64,000 nt of DNA from Pontixanthobacter luteolus (GTDB lineage: Bacteria > Pseudomonadota > Alphaproteobacteria > Sphingomonadales > Sphingomonadaceae): the NCBI RefSeq assembly GCF_009828095.1, contig NZ_WTYP01000002.1, positions 315,001-379,000 of the forward strand, written 5' to 3'. The translations under genes and the position numbers were made by a program. Below the pieces are notes generated by a model that saw only the letters and a list, made by a program, of their open reading frames with translations, searched no databases and was not told the DNA's origin. Every line of letters starts with the position of its first letter. Within the stretch, counting starts at the first letter, position 1. This document shows positions 18,385 through 27,011 of this stretch, in pieces.

Positions 18385-18502
18385 GCTGCATTATTACCCG
18401 ACACCGCGCGAAAAGGCCATAATCCAAGCCAACACTGACGGTTTATGTCACCTGCAAAGATTAGTTCATGACTGGTTCAAATCTAGGCTATAGGAAGTTG
18501 GT

Positions 18503-18724
18503 ATGAGAACTGGCTTGTCTTCAGTTGTTGCACTTTCCATGCTGTTCGCCGTGTCTCCGGCAACGGCGGAGCTGCGCCCGGAGGCAGCAAGCTTTGCGAT
18601 AGTGAGCAATGATGACGAAGTCGGCCTGGAGGAACCAGGCTGGTTCTGGGTCGGTGCCGGTATCTTGCTGGGCTTGGGTTTTCTAGTCCTGTTGTCAGAC
18701 AGCGAGCCCAACAGCCCTCGTTAA
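18503..18724 (+). CDS. Small exported protein with C-terminal membrane helix
   Basis: The 73-residue product has a cleavable-type signal (MRTGLSSVVALSMLFAVS, cleavage likely after ATA near residue 22). A short acidic linker follows, then a hydrophobic helix (WVGAGILLGLGFLVLL, about residues 49-64) and a polar end. A GGAAG ribosome site lies five bases before the ATG, which supports it as a real gene. It is transcribed divergently from wcaI and convergently with the sugar transferase gene, inside the polysaccharide locus. Function is unknown. Similar short signal-plus-helix proteins are common next to sphingomonad exopolysaccharide genes, but I cannot name a family. Confidence 0.6.
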   Translation: MRTGLSSVVALSMLFAVSPATAELRPEAASFAIVSNDDEVGLEEPGWFWVGAGILLGLGFLVLLSDSEPNSPR

Positions 18725-18736
18725 AATCTGACGGAT

Positions 18737-20131
18737 TTAGTATGCTCGATCATGAGACAGGACTGTCAAAGTCCTGATCATGATGGCCACGTCGTGCATC
18801 AGGCTCCAGTCCGAGATATATTCGAGATCCGACCGCAGCCTGGCCGACAGGTCATCTTCCTGTTCGGTGTTGCCACGCAAACCGCGCACCTGGGCCAGTC
18901 CGGTCATGCCGGGTTTCAGCGCATGGCGATGCCAGTACCGGCCATCCACCTCCCAGAAAAGCTTGTCCCCTGCCTGAGAGCCGAGCGCATGAGGCCGCGG
19001 CCCGACTATCGACATTTCGCCGCGCAAGACATTGATCAGTTGCGGCAGCTCATCGATACTGGTTTTCCTCAGGAATGCGCCGATGCGGGTTACGCGGGCG
19101 TCCTCCCTGCTAGTGGATACGGCTCCTTCGCGGTCGCCGCCGGATTCTCGCATGGTCCGGAATTTGAGCACAGTGAACAGGCGGTTTCCGCGCCCCAGTC
19201 TGCGCTGCACGAACATCACCCGGCCCCCGTCGGATAGCTTGATCGCTGCTGCTGCAATAATCAGAACGGGCGAAAGTATGACGAGCGCGCTGCCGGCCGC
19301 AGCCAGATCGAACAGCCGCTTGGCAACCCGCGCGCGCAGGCCCAGCGGCCCGACAGAAACAATCAGGCCGGCACAGCCCTGTCCCTCGTAATGTTTGATA
19401 CCCAATGCACCAAGGTGCTGTGCCGTGTCGCTGATCACTTCGCCGTGAACCCCGGACGCCTTCAGGATCAGCGCCCATTTTTCCCGCCTTTCCGCAGGGC
19501 AGGAAACAATCACTTCCTCCTGATTTTCCAGAACCCGTGCGAGATGGTCACGCATATGCGGATCGGACGGATCAGGCCTTATCCCGTATTCGCTCGCGTC
19601 CAGATGGGCCGCCCATTTCATTTCCAGCGCGGGTCCGCCGTCATGCAGAACGAGGATGTTGCGCGCGACAGGCCCCCATCGGCGCCGCAGAACTCTGGCT
19701 GAAACCGACCTGACAGCAACCATGAACAGGGTAGATAGCACCAGGCCCAAGGTGAAGGTCACGCGTGAAAACGATGTGTTGAATTTCGCGTAAAATGCCA
19801 GAAAGTTGAGCAGCGCCGCTGCGACCACTACCGCCATGCAAATCCGCAGTGCCGCATGCTGCGCATCGGTCAGCGACCTGATTGAATAGACCCGCTGATA
19901 CAAGGCAATCGTGAGGAATAGCGGCAGGAACAACTGCGCCTCCATCAACGCCTGCGTATCGGGCAGGTCACCGCGATAGATCAGCCCCCCGATGGCGAAC
20001 CCGGCAAGTATGGAGATTACGTCTGCAACGAGTAGCGCGATGTATGCCCTGAGCCGTTTACGCTCGAGTGAAGGCACCGCGACGGGTACGTGCCGCGCTT
20101 GCGCCTCCGATAGGAATGAGGGTGCATTCAT
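18737..20131 (-). CDS. WcaJ/GumD-like undecaprenyl-phosphate sugar phosphotransferase
   Basis: The 464-residue polyprenyl-phosphate hexose-1-phosphate transferase starts repeat-unit synthesis on undecaprenyl phosphate. Four to five N-terminal membrane helices are followed by a CoA-binding-like domain. The C-terminal bac_transf domain (about 275-464) contains MFVQRRLGRGNRLFTVLKFRTM, SIDELPQLINVLRGEMSIVG and PGMTGLAQVRGLRG. These carry the catalytic Asp-Glu pair and the RGEMS-VGPRP motif. I choose ATG 20131, which has GAGGT just upstream, over an in-frame ATG at 20173 that lacks a site and lies too close to the proposed promoter. It is the initiating enzyme of the locus. Confidence 0.92.
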   Translation of the reverse strand: MNAPSFLSEAQARHVPVAVPSLERKRLRAYIALLVADVISILAGFAIGGLIYRGDLPDTQALMEAQLFLPLFLTIALYQRVYSIRSLTDAQHAALRICMAVVVAAALLNFLAFYAKFNTSFSRVTFTLGLVLSTLFMVAVRSVSARVLRRRWGPVARNILVLHDGGPALEMKWAAHLDASEYGIRPDPSDPHMRDHLARVLENQEEVIVSCPAERREKWALILKASGVHGEVISDTAQHLGALGIKHYEGQGCAGLIVSVGPLGLRARVAKRLFDLAAAGSALVILSPVLIIAAAAIKLSDGGRVMFVQRRLGRGNRLFTVLKFRTMRESGGDREGAVSTSREDARVTRIGAFLRKTSIDELPQLINVLRGEMSIVGPRPHALGSQAGDKLFWEVDGRYWHRHALKPGMTGLAQVRGLRGNTEQEDDLSARLRSDLEYISDWSLMHDVAIMIRTLTVLSHDRAY

Positions 20132-20192
20132 GTGACCTCGCGAACCCGGACTGGCTGGATGATTGGAAATCACCGCGCACTAGCCGTTACGC

Positions 20193-20221
20193 AGAATCCC
20201 GTATCGCCTCGCGGGTGTCAA
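20193..20221 (-). promoter_or_regulatory. Candidate promoter for the sugar transferase gene
   Basis: A perfect -35 TTGACA (reverse strand, 20221-20216) is followed after 17 bases by GATTCT (20198-20193), a weak -10. Transcription would begin near 20186, about 55 bases before ATG 20131. This would separate the exopolysaccharide gene from the upstream holA operon. Confidence 0.45.
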
Positions 20222-20229
20222 GCCGCGGT

Positions 20230-21261
20230 TCAGCGCTTGGGCGCGGCCGCACGGGCAATTTCGGTCAGCCCCTGCGCCAGCAGCAGCTCTGCCGACTGGC
20301 TGTTTGAAAGCAGCGCACGGTGCATTTCCACCAGCTTCCCGATCAGCCGGTCCAGCCGCTGTCCGCGCCACCGCCTTATCTGAACTGACAGATCTCGCTC
20401 GTCTTTCCAGAAAATCCGGCGCGCCCGCTTTTCGGCATCGATGGTCGCCGTGATATCGCCGCGCGGGCCGATTTTGGCCGACAGCTGGGCCAGCTGGGCA
20501 GCGCGCCTTTCCATCGCGAGCAGCAAGCCGACCGGGTTGATCGATAATTCCTTCATCCGCAGCAGTTCTGCCTGCAGCTTCCCTGTTTCGCCCGACAGCA
20601 CTGCATTGACCAGCGGCATGAAACCGTCATCTTCGGTCTTGGCCCCGATCAGCTCAAGCGTGGCAACATCCACGCTGCGCGGGGACTGAGCGGATGCATC
20701 GAGATACAGCGACAGCTTTTCGACTTCGGATTGGGCGAGCCGCACATCCAGACTGGCTGCACGCGCGATCCGCTCTGCAATGTCACCATTGAGCTGCAAA
20801 CCAGCAGCATCGGCCATCGTGCGAACCGAGGCTGAGACAGACTTCAGATCCGGCGGCCAGAACATGGCGACCAGCGCATCGTCGCGCTTTTCCAGCAGCT
20901 TGGCCGTGCGCGATTTGTCGGTTGCCGAAGTGGCAACGATCAGCACCGGGCACGCCTCCCCTTCACCGAGCAACAAATTGCCGACCGAATCGAGAGCTTC
21001 ATCACCGCTTGCCCGCACGATGATATGCCGCGAACTGCCGAATAGAGAGGAGGACCGAGCTTCGTCGCCGAGCAGAACAGGGTCTTTCTTGAGGTCTGAG
21101 CCGGACATATCGACCCGCTCGCCCGGTTCATCGAGCAGGGAAACGATCTTGTTGCAGGCAGCAGAAGCGCCGGCCTCGTCCGGGCCGCAAAAGAAAAATA
21201 CGTTGCAGGATTTGGCGGCGCGCTGCGCAATCCCGCCAAAATTGCTTTGCGTCGCCTTCAC
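20230..21261 (-). CDS. holA: DNA polymerase III subunit delta
   Basis: The product is a 343-residue delta subunit of the clamp loader, which opens the beta clamp during replication. It shows the family's N-terminal nucleotide-fold region (VFFFCGPDEAGASAACNKIV), the long middle stretch with MPLVNAVLSGETGKLQAELLRM, and a C-terminal helical domain ending SAELLLAQGLTEIAR. It starts with a GTG that overlaps the lptE stop (GTGA). The order leuS-lptE-holA is conserved in many alphaproteobacteria, which strengthens the assignment of this weakly conserved protein. Confidence 0.9.
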   Translation of the reverse strand: MKATQSNFGGIAQRAAKSCNVFFFCGPDEAGASAACNKIVSLLDEPGERVDMSGSDLKKDPVLLGDEARSSSLFGSSRHIIVRASGDEALDSVGNLLLGEGEACPVLIVATSATDKSRTAKLLEKRDDALVAMFWPPDLKSVSASVRTMADAAGLQLNGDIAERIARAASLDVRLAQSEVEKLSLYLDASAQSPRSVDVATLELIGAKTEDDGFMPLVNAVLSGETGKLQAELLRMKELSINPVGLLLAMERRAAQLAQLSAKIGPRGDITATIDAEKRARRIFWKDERDLSVQIRRWRGQRLDRLIGKLVEMHRALLSNSQSAELLLAQGLTEIARAAAPKR

Positions 21262-21749
21262 GGCGTCTCGCGCAGTGTCAGCGAGACCTGCCGCACAATC
21301 TGGTCAGCGATTTCACGCGACAGGTTTTCAAGCGCGGTCTGTTCCGCCGCAATCGTCGCATATTCGCTCGACACAACGTCGATACCGGCGTCAGAACCGG
21401 CGGTCGCATCCAGCACGATGTCGCCGCTGGCAAGATCAACGAGCTGATAGCGCGCGCGCAAGATCCGCCGTTCGCGGCTGATCGTGTCATCGCTCAGAAC
21501 GCCGAGTCCCTCCAGTGCATCGTCCAGGCGAACAACCAGCCGGTATTGCGCCGCCGATTGGCCCGCGATCCCGATCCGGTCGCGCACGGCATTGCGCACC
21601 AGCCAGCCCGCCTGCCCTTCGATCGGCGCCACTTCGATGGCGCTCAATCCGCGCGCGACCGCACCGCTGCTGCCACCGGCATACATCGGCTGCAGACCGC
21701 AGGCAGAAAGCGCGAGAAGACCCGCGAGAAGGGCGAGAGCGCGCATCAT
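21258..21749 (-). CDS. lptE: LPS-assembly lipoprotein LptE
   Basis: The 163-residue lipoprotein has the signal [17 protein letters not shown] (lipobox LSAC), then [20 protein letters not shown] and the conserved [11 protein letters not shown]. LptE plugs the LptD barrel and helps place LPS in the outer membrane. The start is ATG 21749, which overlaps the leuS TGA (ATGA); a second ATG immediately follows. A longer frame runs upstream into leuS but is a coding shadow. Position between leuS and holA is standard for the group. Sequence conservation of LptE is low, so lipobox, size and context matter. Confidence 0.88.
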   Translation of the reverse strand: MMRALALLAGLLALSACGLQPMYAGGSSGAVARGLSAIEVAPIEGQAGWLVRNAVRDRIGIAGQSAAQYRLVVRLDDALEGLGVLSDDTISRERRILRARYQLVDLASGDIVLDATAGSDAGIDVVSSEYATIAAEQTALENLSREIADQIVRQVSLTLRETP

Positions 21750-24277
21750 GTGACGATATTCACCAACCTGTCGGGCACCACGATCACCTTGCGAACTTCT
21801 GCTCCATCGATTGAACGCTGGACCTTGTCGCTGGCAAGCGCAAGCGCTTCCAGTTCGTCTTTGGGCAGACCCTTGGCGACAGTCAGCGTGTCGCGCAGTT
21901 TGCCTTTGTGCTGGACTGCAATGGTGACTTCGTCGTCGACGAGCAGCGCCTCGTCCACTTCGGGCCATGCGGCTTCTGAAATCAGCCCGCCGGAGCCGAG
22001 CGACTGCCAGGCCTCTTCCGCCAGATGCGGCATCATTGGCGATGCCATCAGCAGGACCGAACGGATCGCGTCATTGCGGCTGGCGGATGGCTGCGCCTTT
22101 TCAATCGCGCCGGTCAGTTCATAGAGGCGCGCGACAGCCTTGTTGAAAGACAACGCCTCGATATCGCTGGCAACAGCGTCAACGGTCTGGTGCGACTTGC
22201 GCGCCAGTGCCTTGTCTTCGCCGGTGGCCCCTTCTTCATACTGGCCGAACAGACGCCACAGACGCTGGACGAAACGCCAGCAACCTTCGATGCCCGCTTC
22301 CGACCATGGCAGATCGCGTTCGGGCGGGCTGTCGGACAGCATGAACCAGCGCACCGCGTCGGCGCCGTACCTGGCGATGATTTCGTCCGGGTCGACAACG
22401 TTCTTCTTCGACTTGGACATCTTGATCACGCGGCCGATTTCGACAGGTTCGCCGCCGTCTTTCAGAACCGCGCTTTCGCCGCCCCGGTCAACCTCTGCCG
22501 GGCTGTAGAAAACCTCCCGCCCGCCTGTCTTGCGACTGTAAGTCTCGTGCGTGACCATGCCCTGCGTAAACAGCGAGGCGAACGGTTCCTTCACATCGAT
22601 CAGGCCGATATGGGCAAGCGCGCGGGTCCAGAACCGGGCATAGAGCAGATGCAGGATCGCGTGCTCGATCCCGCCGATATATTGTTCAACCGGCAGCCAT
22701 TTGGCGATTTCGTCCCGGTCGAACGGCTTGTCACCGGGCTGGCTGGCAAAACGCAGGAAATACCACGAACTGTCGACAAATGTGTCGAGCGTGTCCGTCT
22801 CGCGCTCCGCCTTCCCGCCGCATTCGGGGCATTTGGTGTGTTTCCAGGTCGGGTGCCGCACCAGCGGGTTGCCCGGCGTCTTGAAATCGACATCTTCAGG
22901 CAGCGTGATCGGCAGGCTGTCCTTTGGCGCTGGCACAACGCCGCATTTGTCGCAGTGGATGAACGGAATCGGCGTGCCCCAATACCGCTGGCGCGAAACG
23001 CCCCAGTCGCGCAGCCGCCAGACGGTCTTGCCCGCGCCGCTGCCCTGCGCCTCGATCCGGGAGATGACTTCGCGCTTGGCCGTATCGACATCCATACCGT
23101 CGAGGAAGCCGGAGTTCACCAGCACACCTTCACCGGCTTCTGCTTCGCCCGCGAAAGGTTTCGCTGCATCATCGGCACTTGCGGCAACGACGCGCGGAAT
23201 TGGCAAGCCGTATTTGGTCGCAAATTCGAAATCGCGCTGGTCGTGGCCGGGGACCGCCATGATTGCGCCGGTGCCGTAATCCATCAGTACGAAATTGGCG
23301 ATATAGACCGGCAGGTCGGCCCCGGTGAACGGATGTTTCGCGGTGATGCCGGTGTCGTAACCCAACTTTTCTGCGGTTTCGAGTTCCGCCGCCGTGGTTC
23401 CGCCGCGCTTGCACAGTTCGATGAACGCCTGCGCATCACCATTGCCCGCAGCAGTGCCCTGCGCCACCGGATGGTCTGCCGCAACCGCAACGAAGCTGGC
23501 GCCAAAAATCGTATCGGGCCTGGTGGTATAGACCGGCAATTTCTCGCCATTCGACAGGTCGAAGCTGAATTCCAGCCCCTGCGACTTGCCGATCCAGTTT
23601 TCCTGCATCAGCCGCACCTTGTCGGGCCAGTTTTCAAGATCGCCCAAGCCGTCGAGCAGTTCCTCGGCGAAATCGGTTATCTTGAGGAACCACTGGTTAA
23701 GCTTGCGCTTCTCGACCTCTGCGCCGCTGCGCCAGCCCTTGCCGTCGATGACCTGTTCGTTGGCGAGCACGGTGTTGTCGACCGGATCCCAGTTGACGGT
23801 GCTTTCCTTGCGGTAAACCAGCCCGGCATTGAACAGATCGATAAACAGAGCCTGTTCGTGGCCGTAATATTCCGGATCACAGGTCGCGAATTCACGGTTC
23901 CAGTCGAGCGCAAATCCGATACGCTTCAGCTGCGCTTTCATGTTGGCGATATTGTCGCGCGTCCAGCCGCCAGGATGCACGCCCTTTTCCATCGCCGCGT
24001 TTTCGGCGGGCATCCCGAAAGCGTCCCAGCCCATCGGATGCAGCACCTCGTGCCCGCGCATCTTCTTATAACGCGCGAGCACGTCGCCCATCGTGTAATT
24101 GCGGACATGCCCGATATGGATACGGCCGCTGGGATAGGGGAACATCTCGAGCACGTAGCTTTTCGGCTTGGTGCTGTTGCTATCGGCTTCGAAGCAGCGG
24201 GCATCATCCCACGCGCGCTGCCAGCGTTCATCAGCCTGCCCCGGGTCAAAGCGGGCTTCGAAACGGCTATCGGTCAT
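21746..24277 (-). CDS. leuS: Leucyl-tRNA synthetase
   Basis: The product is an 843-residue class I aminoacyl-tRNA synthetase charging tRNA-Leu. The HIGH-type motif is [19 protein letters not shown] near residues 47-65. The CP1 editing domain follows at about 225-410 (with [20 protein letters not shown]). Zinc-type Cys pairs (CDKCG and CPECGG) occur around 445-500, and KMSKSKKN lies near residue 618. The C-terminal part has the anticodon-binding helical domain. The length is typical for a bacterial LeuRS. It is the first of the leuS-lptE-holA set, 70 bases downstream of the DUF3576 gene. Confidence 0.98.
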   Translation of the reverse strand: MTDSRFEARFDPGQADERWQRAWDDARCFEADSNSTKPKSYVLEMFPYPSGRIHIGHVRNYTMGDVLARYKKMRGHEVLHPMGWDAFGMPAENAAMEKGVHPGGWTRDNIANMKAQLKRIGFALDWNREFATCDPEYYGHEQALFIDLFNAGLVYRKESTVNWDPVDNTVLANEQVIDGKGWRSGAEVEKRKLNQWFLKITDFAEELLDGLGDLENWPDKVRLMQENWIGKSQGLEFSFDLSNGEKLPVYTTRPDTIFGASFVAVAADHPVAQGTAAGNGDAQAFIELCKRGGTTAAELETAEKLGYDTGITAKHPFTGADLPVYIANFVLMDYGTGAIMAVPGHDQRDFEFATKYGLPIPRVVAASADDAAKPFAGEAEAGEGVLVNSGFLDGMDVDTAKREVISRIEAQGSGAGKTVWRLRDWGVSRQRYWGTPIPFIHCDKCGVVPAPKDSLPITLPEDVDFKTPGNPLVRHPTWKHTKCPECGGKAERETDTLDTFVDSSWYFLRFASQPGDKPFDRDEIAKWLPVEQYIGGIEHAILHLLYARFWTRALAHIGLIDVKEPFASLFTQGMVTHETYSRKTGGREVFYSPAEVDRGGESAVLKDGGEPVEIGRVIKMSKSKKNVVDPDEIIARYGADAVRWFMLSDSPPERDLPWSEAGIEGCWRFVQRLWRLFGQYEEGATGEDKALARKSHQTVDAVASDIEALSFNKAVARLYELTGAIEKAQPSASRNDAIRSVLLMASPMMPHLAEEAWQSLGSGGLISEAAWPEVDEALLVDDEVTIAVQHKGKLRDTLTVAKGLPKDELEALALASDKVQRSIDGAEVRKVIVVPDRLVNIVT

Positions 24278-24347
24278 AAAATCTGGGTCCGTCTGGTCGG
24301 CCGTTCCCGGGCCACTATTCGCCGGCAGGAACGCGCCTGATTAATCC

Positions 24348-24782
24348 TTAAAGCGACTGTCGGCGCAGTTCGCGGGCCTTGGTCAGGATGATGTCTTCCA
24401 GCTTCTGAACCGTCGCTGCCTGAACCGGTGCGTCGACCCATGCGCCGCCTTGCGCGACCTGCCGGCTGGCTGCGACACGAAGGGCATCGGCACGCAGATC
24501 CTGATCGAGGATGGTGATCGTCATCTTCACGCGTTCACCGGCATTGCCGGGGTTCGTGTGCCAGTCGGTCACGATAACGCCGCCCGCGCTGTCTGCCTGC
24601 AGCAGCGGTGCGAAGCTGACCGTTTCCAGCGCAGCACGCCAGAGATAGCTGTTAACACCGATAGTGGTGACCTGCGATGCAGCCAGATCGGCTGTCGGGC
24701 GTTCTCGGCCGCCGCAAGCAGCAAGGCTTGCGATCGCGGCTGTGGCTAGAACGATGCGGGTCGTGTTTGTGCGCGTGATCAT
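24348..24782 (-). CDS. DUF3576 lipoprotein
   Basis: The product is a 144-residue exported lipoprotein with signal and lipobox IASLAAC (Cys about 23). It then carries the DUF3576 hallmarks: TIGVNSYLWRAALETVSFAPL, DSAGGVIVTDWHTNPGNAGERVKM and a C-terminal stretch predicted helical (VQKLEDIILTKARELR). This family is conserved in alphaproteobacteria. Its function is not established, but it is often placed next to leuS, as here. It precedes leuS on the reverse strand by 70 bases, so the two are probably cotranscribed and its upstream region would hold the operon promoter. Confidence 0.88.
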   Translation of the reverse strand: MITRTNTTRIVLATAAIASLAACGGRERPTADLAASQVTTIGVNSYLWRAALETVSFAPLLQADSAGGVIVTDWHTNPGNAGERVKMTITILDQDLRADALRVAASRQVAQGGAWVDAPVQAATVQKLEDIILTKARELRRQSL

Positions 24783-25135
24783 GGTGATTTCCGGATAATC
24801 CTGTCTTTGGCCTTTGCGCCTCTATAACCCGCCACAGCATTGCAGCAAGGGGCTGCGGCCTAGCGAAAGATAGCGCGTGAGCGATTGTGCGGTCGTACTG
24901 ACTGTTTGGCGCTTGTGGACGATTCGCCCGTGAACCCTTGCTTAATCCGCTGCGAATCTGTGTGACTCCTGCAACAGTGACTCCGCAGAACAGCTTCGGC
25001 CTGTGGAAAAGCTGGCAATGCTTTCGTCACAATCCTATCGTTTTGAATGACCTCAGCGACTCACGAGTCCTTTTTGGTCAGGAACAGTTAAGGCCCATAT
25101 GGGTCTATAGAGGTAGAGGTAACCGAGCAGGTATC
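24783..25135. other. 353-base divergent intergenic region with six GANTC sites
   Basis: This gap separates the DUF3576-leuS operon (reverse) from the secreted-protein gene (forward). It holds six GANTC sites (24921, 24954, 24964, 24979, 25058, 25065), an 8-base direct repeat GTGACTCC (24962 and 24977), the GACTCACGAGTC dyad (25058-25069) and the perfect palindrome CCCATATGGG (25094-25103). No credible open reading frame or RNA gene was found. A reverse-strand TTATAG box near 24821-24828 might be the -10 of the leuS operon. Confidence 0.8.
24921..25069 (+). promoter_or_regulatory. Cluster of six CcrM (GANTC) methylation sites
   Basis: GATTC 24921, GAATC 24954, GACTC 24964, GACTC 24979, GACTC 25058 and GAGTC 25065 lie within 149 bases; random expectation would be below one. 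GANTC is the target of CcrM in alphaproteobacteria, and GcrA reads these methyl marks at promoters in Caulobacter. Cell-cycle control of the gene at 25136 is an inference. Confidence 0.6.
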
Positions 25136-25906
25136 ATGGCGAAGCCGGATAACAGCACTGGATTTGGCAAAGTGGCTCTGGCGCTCGTCGTCACGGCCGG
25201 CATTGCCTTGGCTGTTCCGTCCGCCGGTTTCGCGCTCGGCGGCACTGACGACGCGGCCTCTTTCTCGGCAAACGATTTCGCCACATTCACCCCGGCCACG
25301 GTCGATCCTGCGCTGGCACAGCGTGTGGCGGCAAGCGTTCGGGCCAAAGGTCTCGATTTCAGTTTCACACCGGCCAGCAACACTGCAGCCCGTGACAAGA
25401 CTATTACCGTCGCCGTTCGCGTTGACGATGAAACCGCCCGTGCAATTTCGGTCCGCTCCGCCATTTCGGGCGCGCAGACGCAGCAGGCCAGTTCGCGCAG
25501 CGTGACAATCGCGCCGACCCGTTACAATCTGGGTGTTGCACGCGGTTATCAAAGCTTCGCCAAAACCGAACAGGGCATTGCCACCGGTATTACGGCTTCT
25601 GGCTTCCGCAACGTGAAGATGCCCGATCTGGCGGCGTTCAAACCGTCCGAAGGCACGGCTGACAAGCCGAGCCGGTTCCAGCCGCGGATCGCGTTGGAGC
25701 AGGAAGGCAAGCTTGGACGCGCGCCTCGCACACTCGAAGGGCTTGGTGAACAATCGCTCGACCTTGGCGGTGCTTACCGTGTTGCCAAGAACCTGGACGT
25801 GACCGCAGGTGTTCGTCTGTCACAGGAACGTGACCGCCTCGATCCGCTGACCGATAATGTTCAGGACAGCCAGGCTGTGTATGTCGGGACCCAGTTCCGC
25901 TTCTGA
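25136..25906 (+). CDS. Secreted protein, possible outer-membrane component
   Basis: I do not recognise this 256-residue protein as a named family. The N-terminus has a Sec signal (basic start, then VALALVVTAGIALAVPSAGFA, cut near residue 33). The middle is Ala/Ser/Thr-rich with no cysteines visible. The C-terminal part has alternating residues (DLGGAYRVAKNLDVTAGVRL) and ends AVYVGTQFRF, with the terminal Phe common in outer-membrane beta-barrel proteins. It is too small for a large porin, so a small barrel or periplasmic protein is possible. ATG 25136 is chosen because it opens the signal peptide; upstream codons look non-coding. A strong terminator follows 36 bases after the stop. Confidence 0.75.
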   Translation: MAKPDNSTGFGKVALALVVTAGIALAVPSAGFALGGTDDAASFSANDFATFTPATVDPALAQRVAASVRAKGLDFSFTPASNTAARDKTITVAVRVDDETARAISVRSAISGAQTQQASSRSVTIAPTRYNLGVARGYQSFAKTEQGIATGITASGFRNVKMPDLAAFKPSEGTADKPSRFQPRIALEQEGKLGRAPRTLEGLGEQSLDLGGAYRVAKNLDVTAGVRLSQERDRLDPLTDNVQDSQAVYVGTQFRF

Positions 25907-25940
25907 TCGCGCAGCTCTGAACCAGAAATTGGTATGCAAG

Positions 25941-25966
25941 ACCCCGCTTCGGCGGGGTTTTTCTTT
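25941..25966 (+). terminator. Rho-independent terminator
   Basis: CCCCGC (25942-25947) pairs with GCGGGG (25952-25957) across a TTCG tetraloop, and the flanking A-T pair extends the stem. The stem is followed by TTTTTCTTT. It ends transcription of the secreted-protein gene just before phbB. Confidence 0.93.
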
Positions 25967-26028
25967 GCCTACTCTCGCTGCCGTAGCGTAAAGATAGCGC
26001 TGCGGAGAGTTTGTAAGGGGTGAAATGC

Positions 26029-26751
26029 ATGGCACGCGTAGCAATTGTAACTGGCGGGACCCGCGGCATCGGCCGCGCGATATGCGAAGAACTGAAGCAG
26101 GGCGGCATGACGGTTGTCGCCAATTACGGCGGCAATGATGAAGCTGCCAGGAACTTCACTGCGGAAACCGGGATCGTGACTTACAAATGGGATGTCGGCG
26201 ACCACCAGGCGTGCCTCGAAGGGTGCGCCAAGGTCGAACAAGAGGTTGGTCCGGTCGATGTTGTCGTCAACAATGCCGGGATCACGCGCGATGGCACGCT
26301 GCACCGGATGAGCTTCGACGACTGGAACGAGGTTATGCGGATCAACCTTGGCGGGTGCTTCAACATGGCAAAGGCATGCTTCCCCGGGATGCGCGAACGC
26401 GGCTGGGGCCGGATCGTCAATATCGGTTCGATCAACGGGCAGGCCGGGCAATACGGCCAGGTGAATTACGCCGCTGCGAAATCAGGCATCCATGGCTTCA
26501 CCAAGGCGCTGGCCCAGGAAGGCGCAAAATTCGGCGTAACGGTCAATGCGATTGCGCCGGGTTACATCGATACCGACATGGTCGCCGCCGTACCCGAGCC
26601 GGTACTAGAGAAAATCGTCGCAAAGATCCCCGTGGGTCGGCTCGGCCATGCAGAAGAAATCGCCCGCGGTGTCGCATTTCTGTGCGCGGAAGACGCCGGA
26701 TTTGTCACCGGTTCGACGATGAGCATCAATGGCGGGCAGCATATGTATTGA
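26029..26751 (+). CDS. phbB: Acetoacetyl-CoA reductase
   Basis: The product is a 240-residue classical short-chain dehydrogenase that reduces acetoacetyl-CoA to (R)-3-hydroxybutyryl-CoA with NADPH for polyhydroxyalkanoate synthesis. Visible motifs are TGGTRGIGRAI (cofactor), NNAG near residue 87, the catalytic YAAAK near 150, and the tail GFVTGSTMSINGGQHMY typical of PhbB. The ATG at 26029 has AAGGGG eight bases upstream. A GTG at 26020 is excluded because it starts in that ribosome site. No phaA or phaC gene is in the window, so the pathway must be completed elsewhere. Confidence 0.93.
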   Translation: MARVAIVTGGTRGIGRAICEELKQGGMTVVANYGGNDEAARNFTAETGIVTYKWDVGDHQACLEGCAKVEQEVGPVDVVVNNAGITRDGTLHRMSFDDWNEVMRINLGGCFNMAKACFPGMRERGWGRIVNIGSINGQAGQYGQVNYAAAKSGIHGFTKALAQEGAKFGVTVNAIAPGYIDTDMVAAVPEPVLEKIVAKIPVGRLGHAEEIARGVAFLCAEDAGFVTGSTMSINGGQHMY

Positions 26752-26777
26752 CCGTGCGGAAGTGCTAGGGCCGACAA

Positions 26778-27011
26778 ATGAGTGACGCGCCCTACCATCC
26801 GCCGGTGAAACGATCGATCCAGATCGAACGGCACAAGACCTCGATCAGCCTCGAGCCGCTGTTCTGGGATATGCTGAAAGACGCCGCCGCACGCGAAGGC
26901 GCGGCGATCAATGCGCTGGTCGCACGGATCGATGCGGAACGGATCAGGTCAGAGACACCGCCTGGGCTCGCCAGCGCAATTCGCGTCTGGCTGGTGACGA
27001 ATTCCCCTTAA
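26778..27011 (+). CDS. Ribbon-helix-helix domain protein
   Basis: The product is a 77-residue small protein: [20 protein letters not shown], then [26 protein letters not shown]. This is the alphaproteobacterial ribbon-helix-helix_4 type: a beta strand with alternating residues, then two helices. Such proteins bind DNA as dimers through the strand. The gene follows phbB by 26 bases and may be cotranscribed, which raises the possibility that it regulates polyhydroxyalkanoate or neighbouring genes, though no target is known. Its stop overlaps the murA stop by three bases in convergent orientation. Confidence 0.82.
   Translation: MSDAPYHPPVKRSIQIERHKTSISLEPLFWDMLKDAAAREGAAINALVARIDAERIRSETPPGLASAIRVWLVTNSP

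Noticed and set aside
1-20131. The locus as a recently acquired genomic island
   Set aside because: No integrase, tRNA border, direct repeat or insertion sequence was seen, and base composition looks similar to the rest; the window starts inside the locus, so one border is missing.
22025-24340. A 771-codon open frame on the forward strand
   Set aside because: It lies wholly antisense to leuS, whose class I synthetase motifs are intact; high G+C gives long antisense frames.
24938-25135. Upstream extension of the secreted-protein frame
   Set aside because: The signal peptide begins at ATG 25136, and the extension covers the GANTC-rich promoter region.
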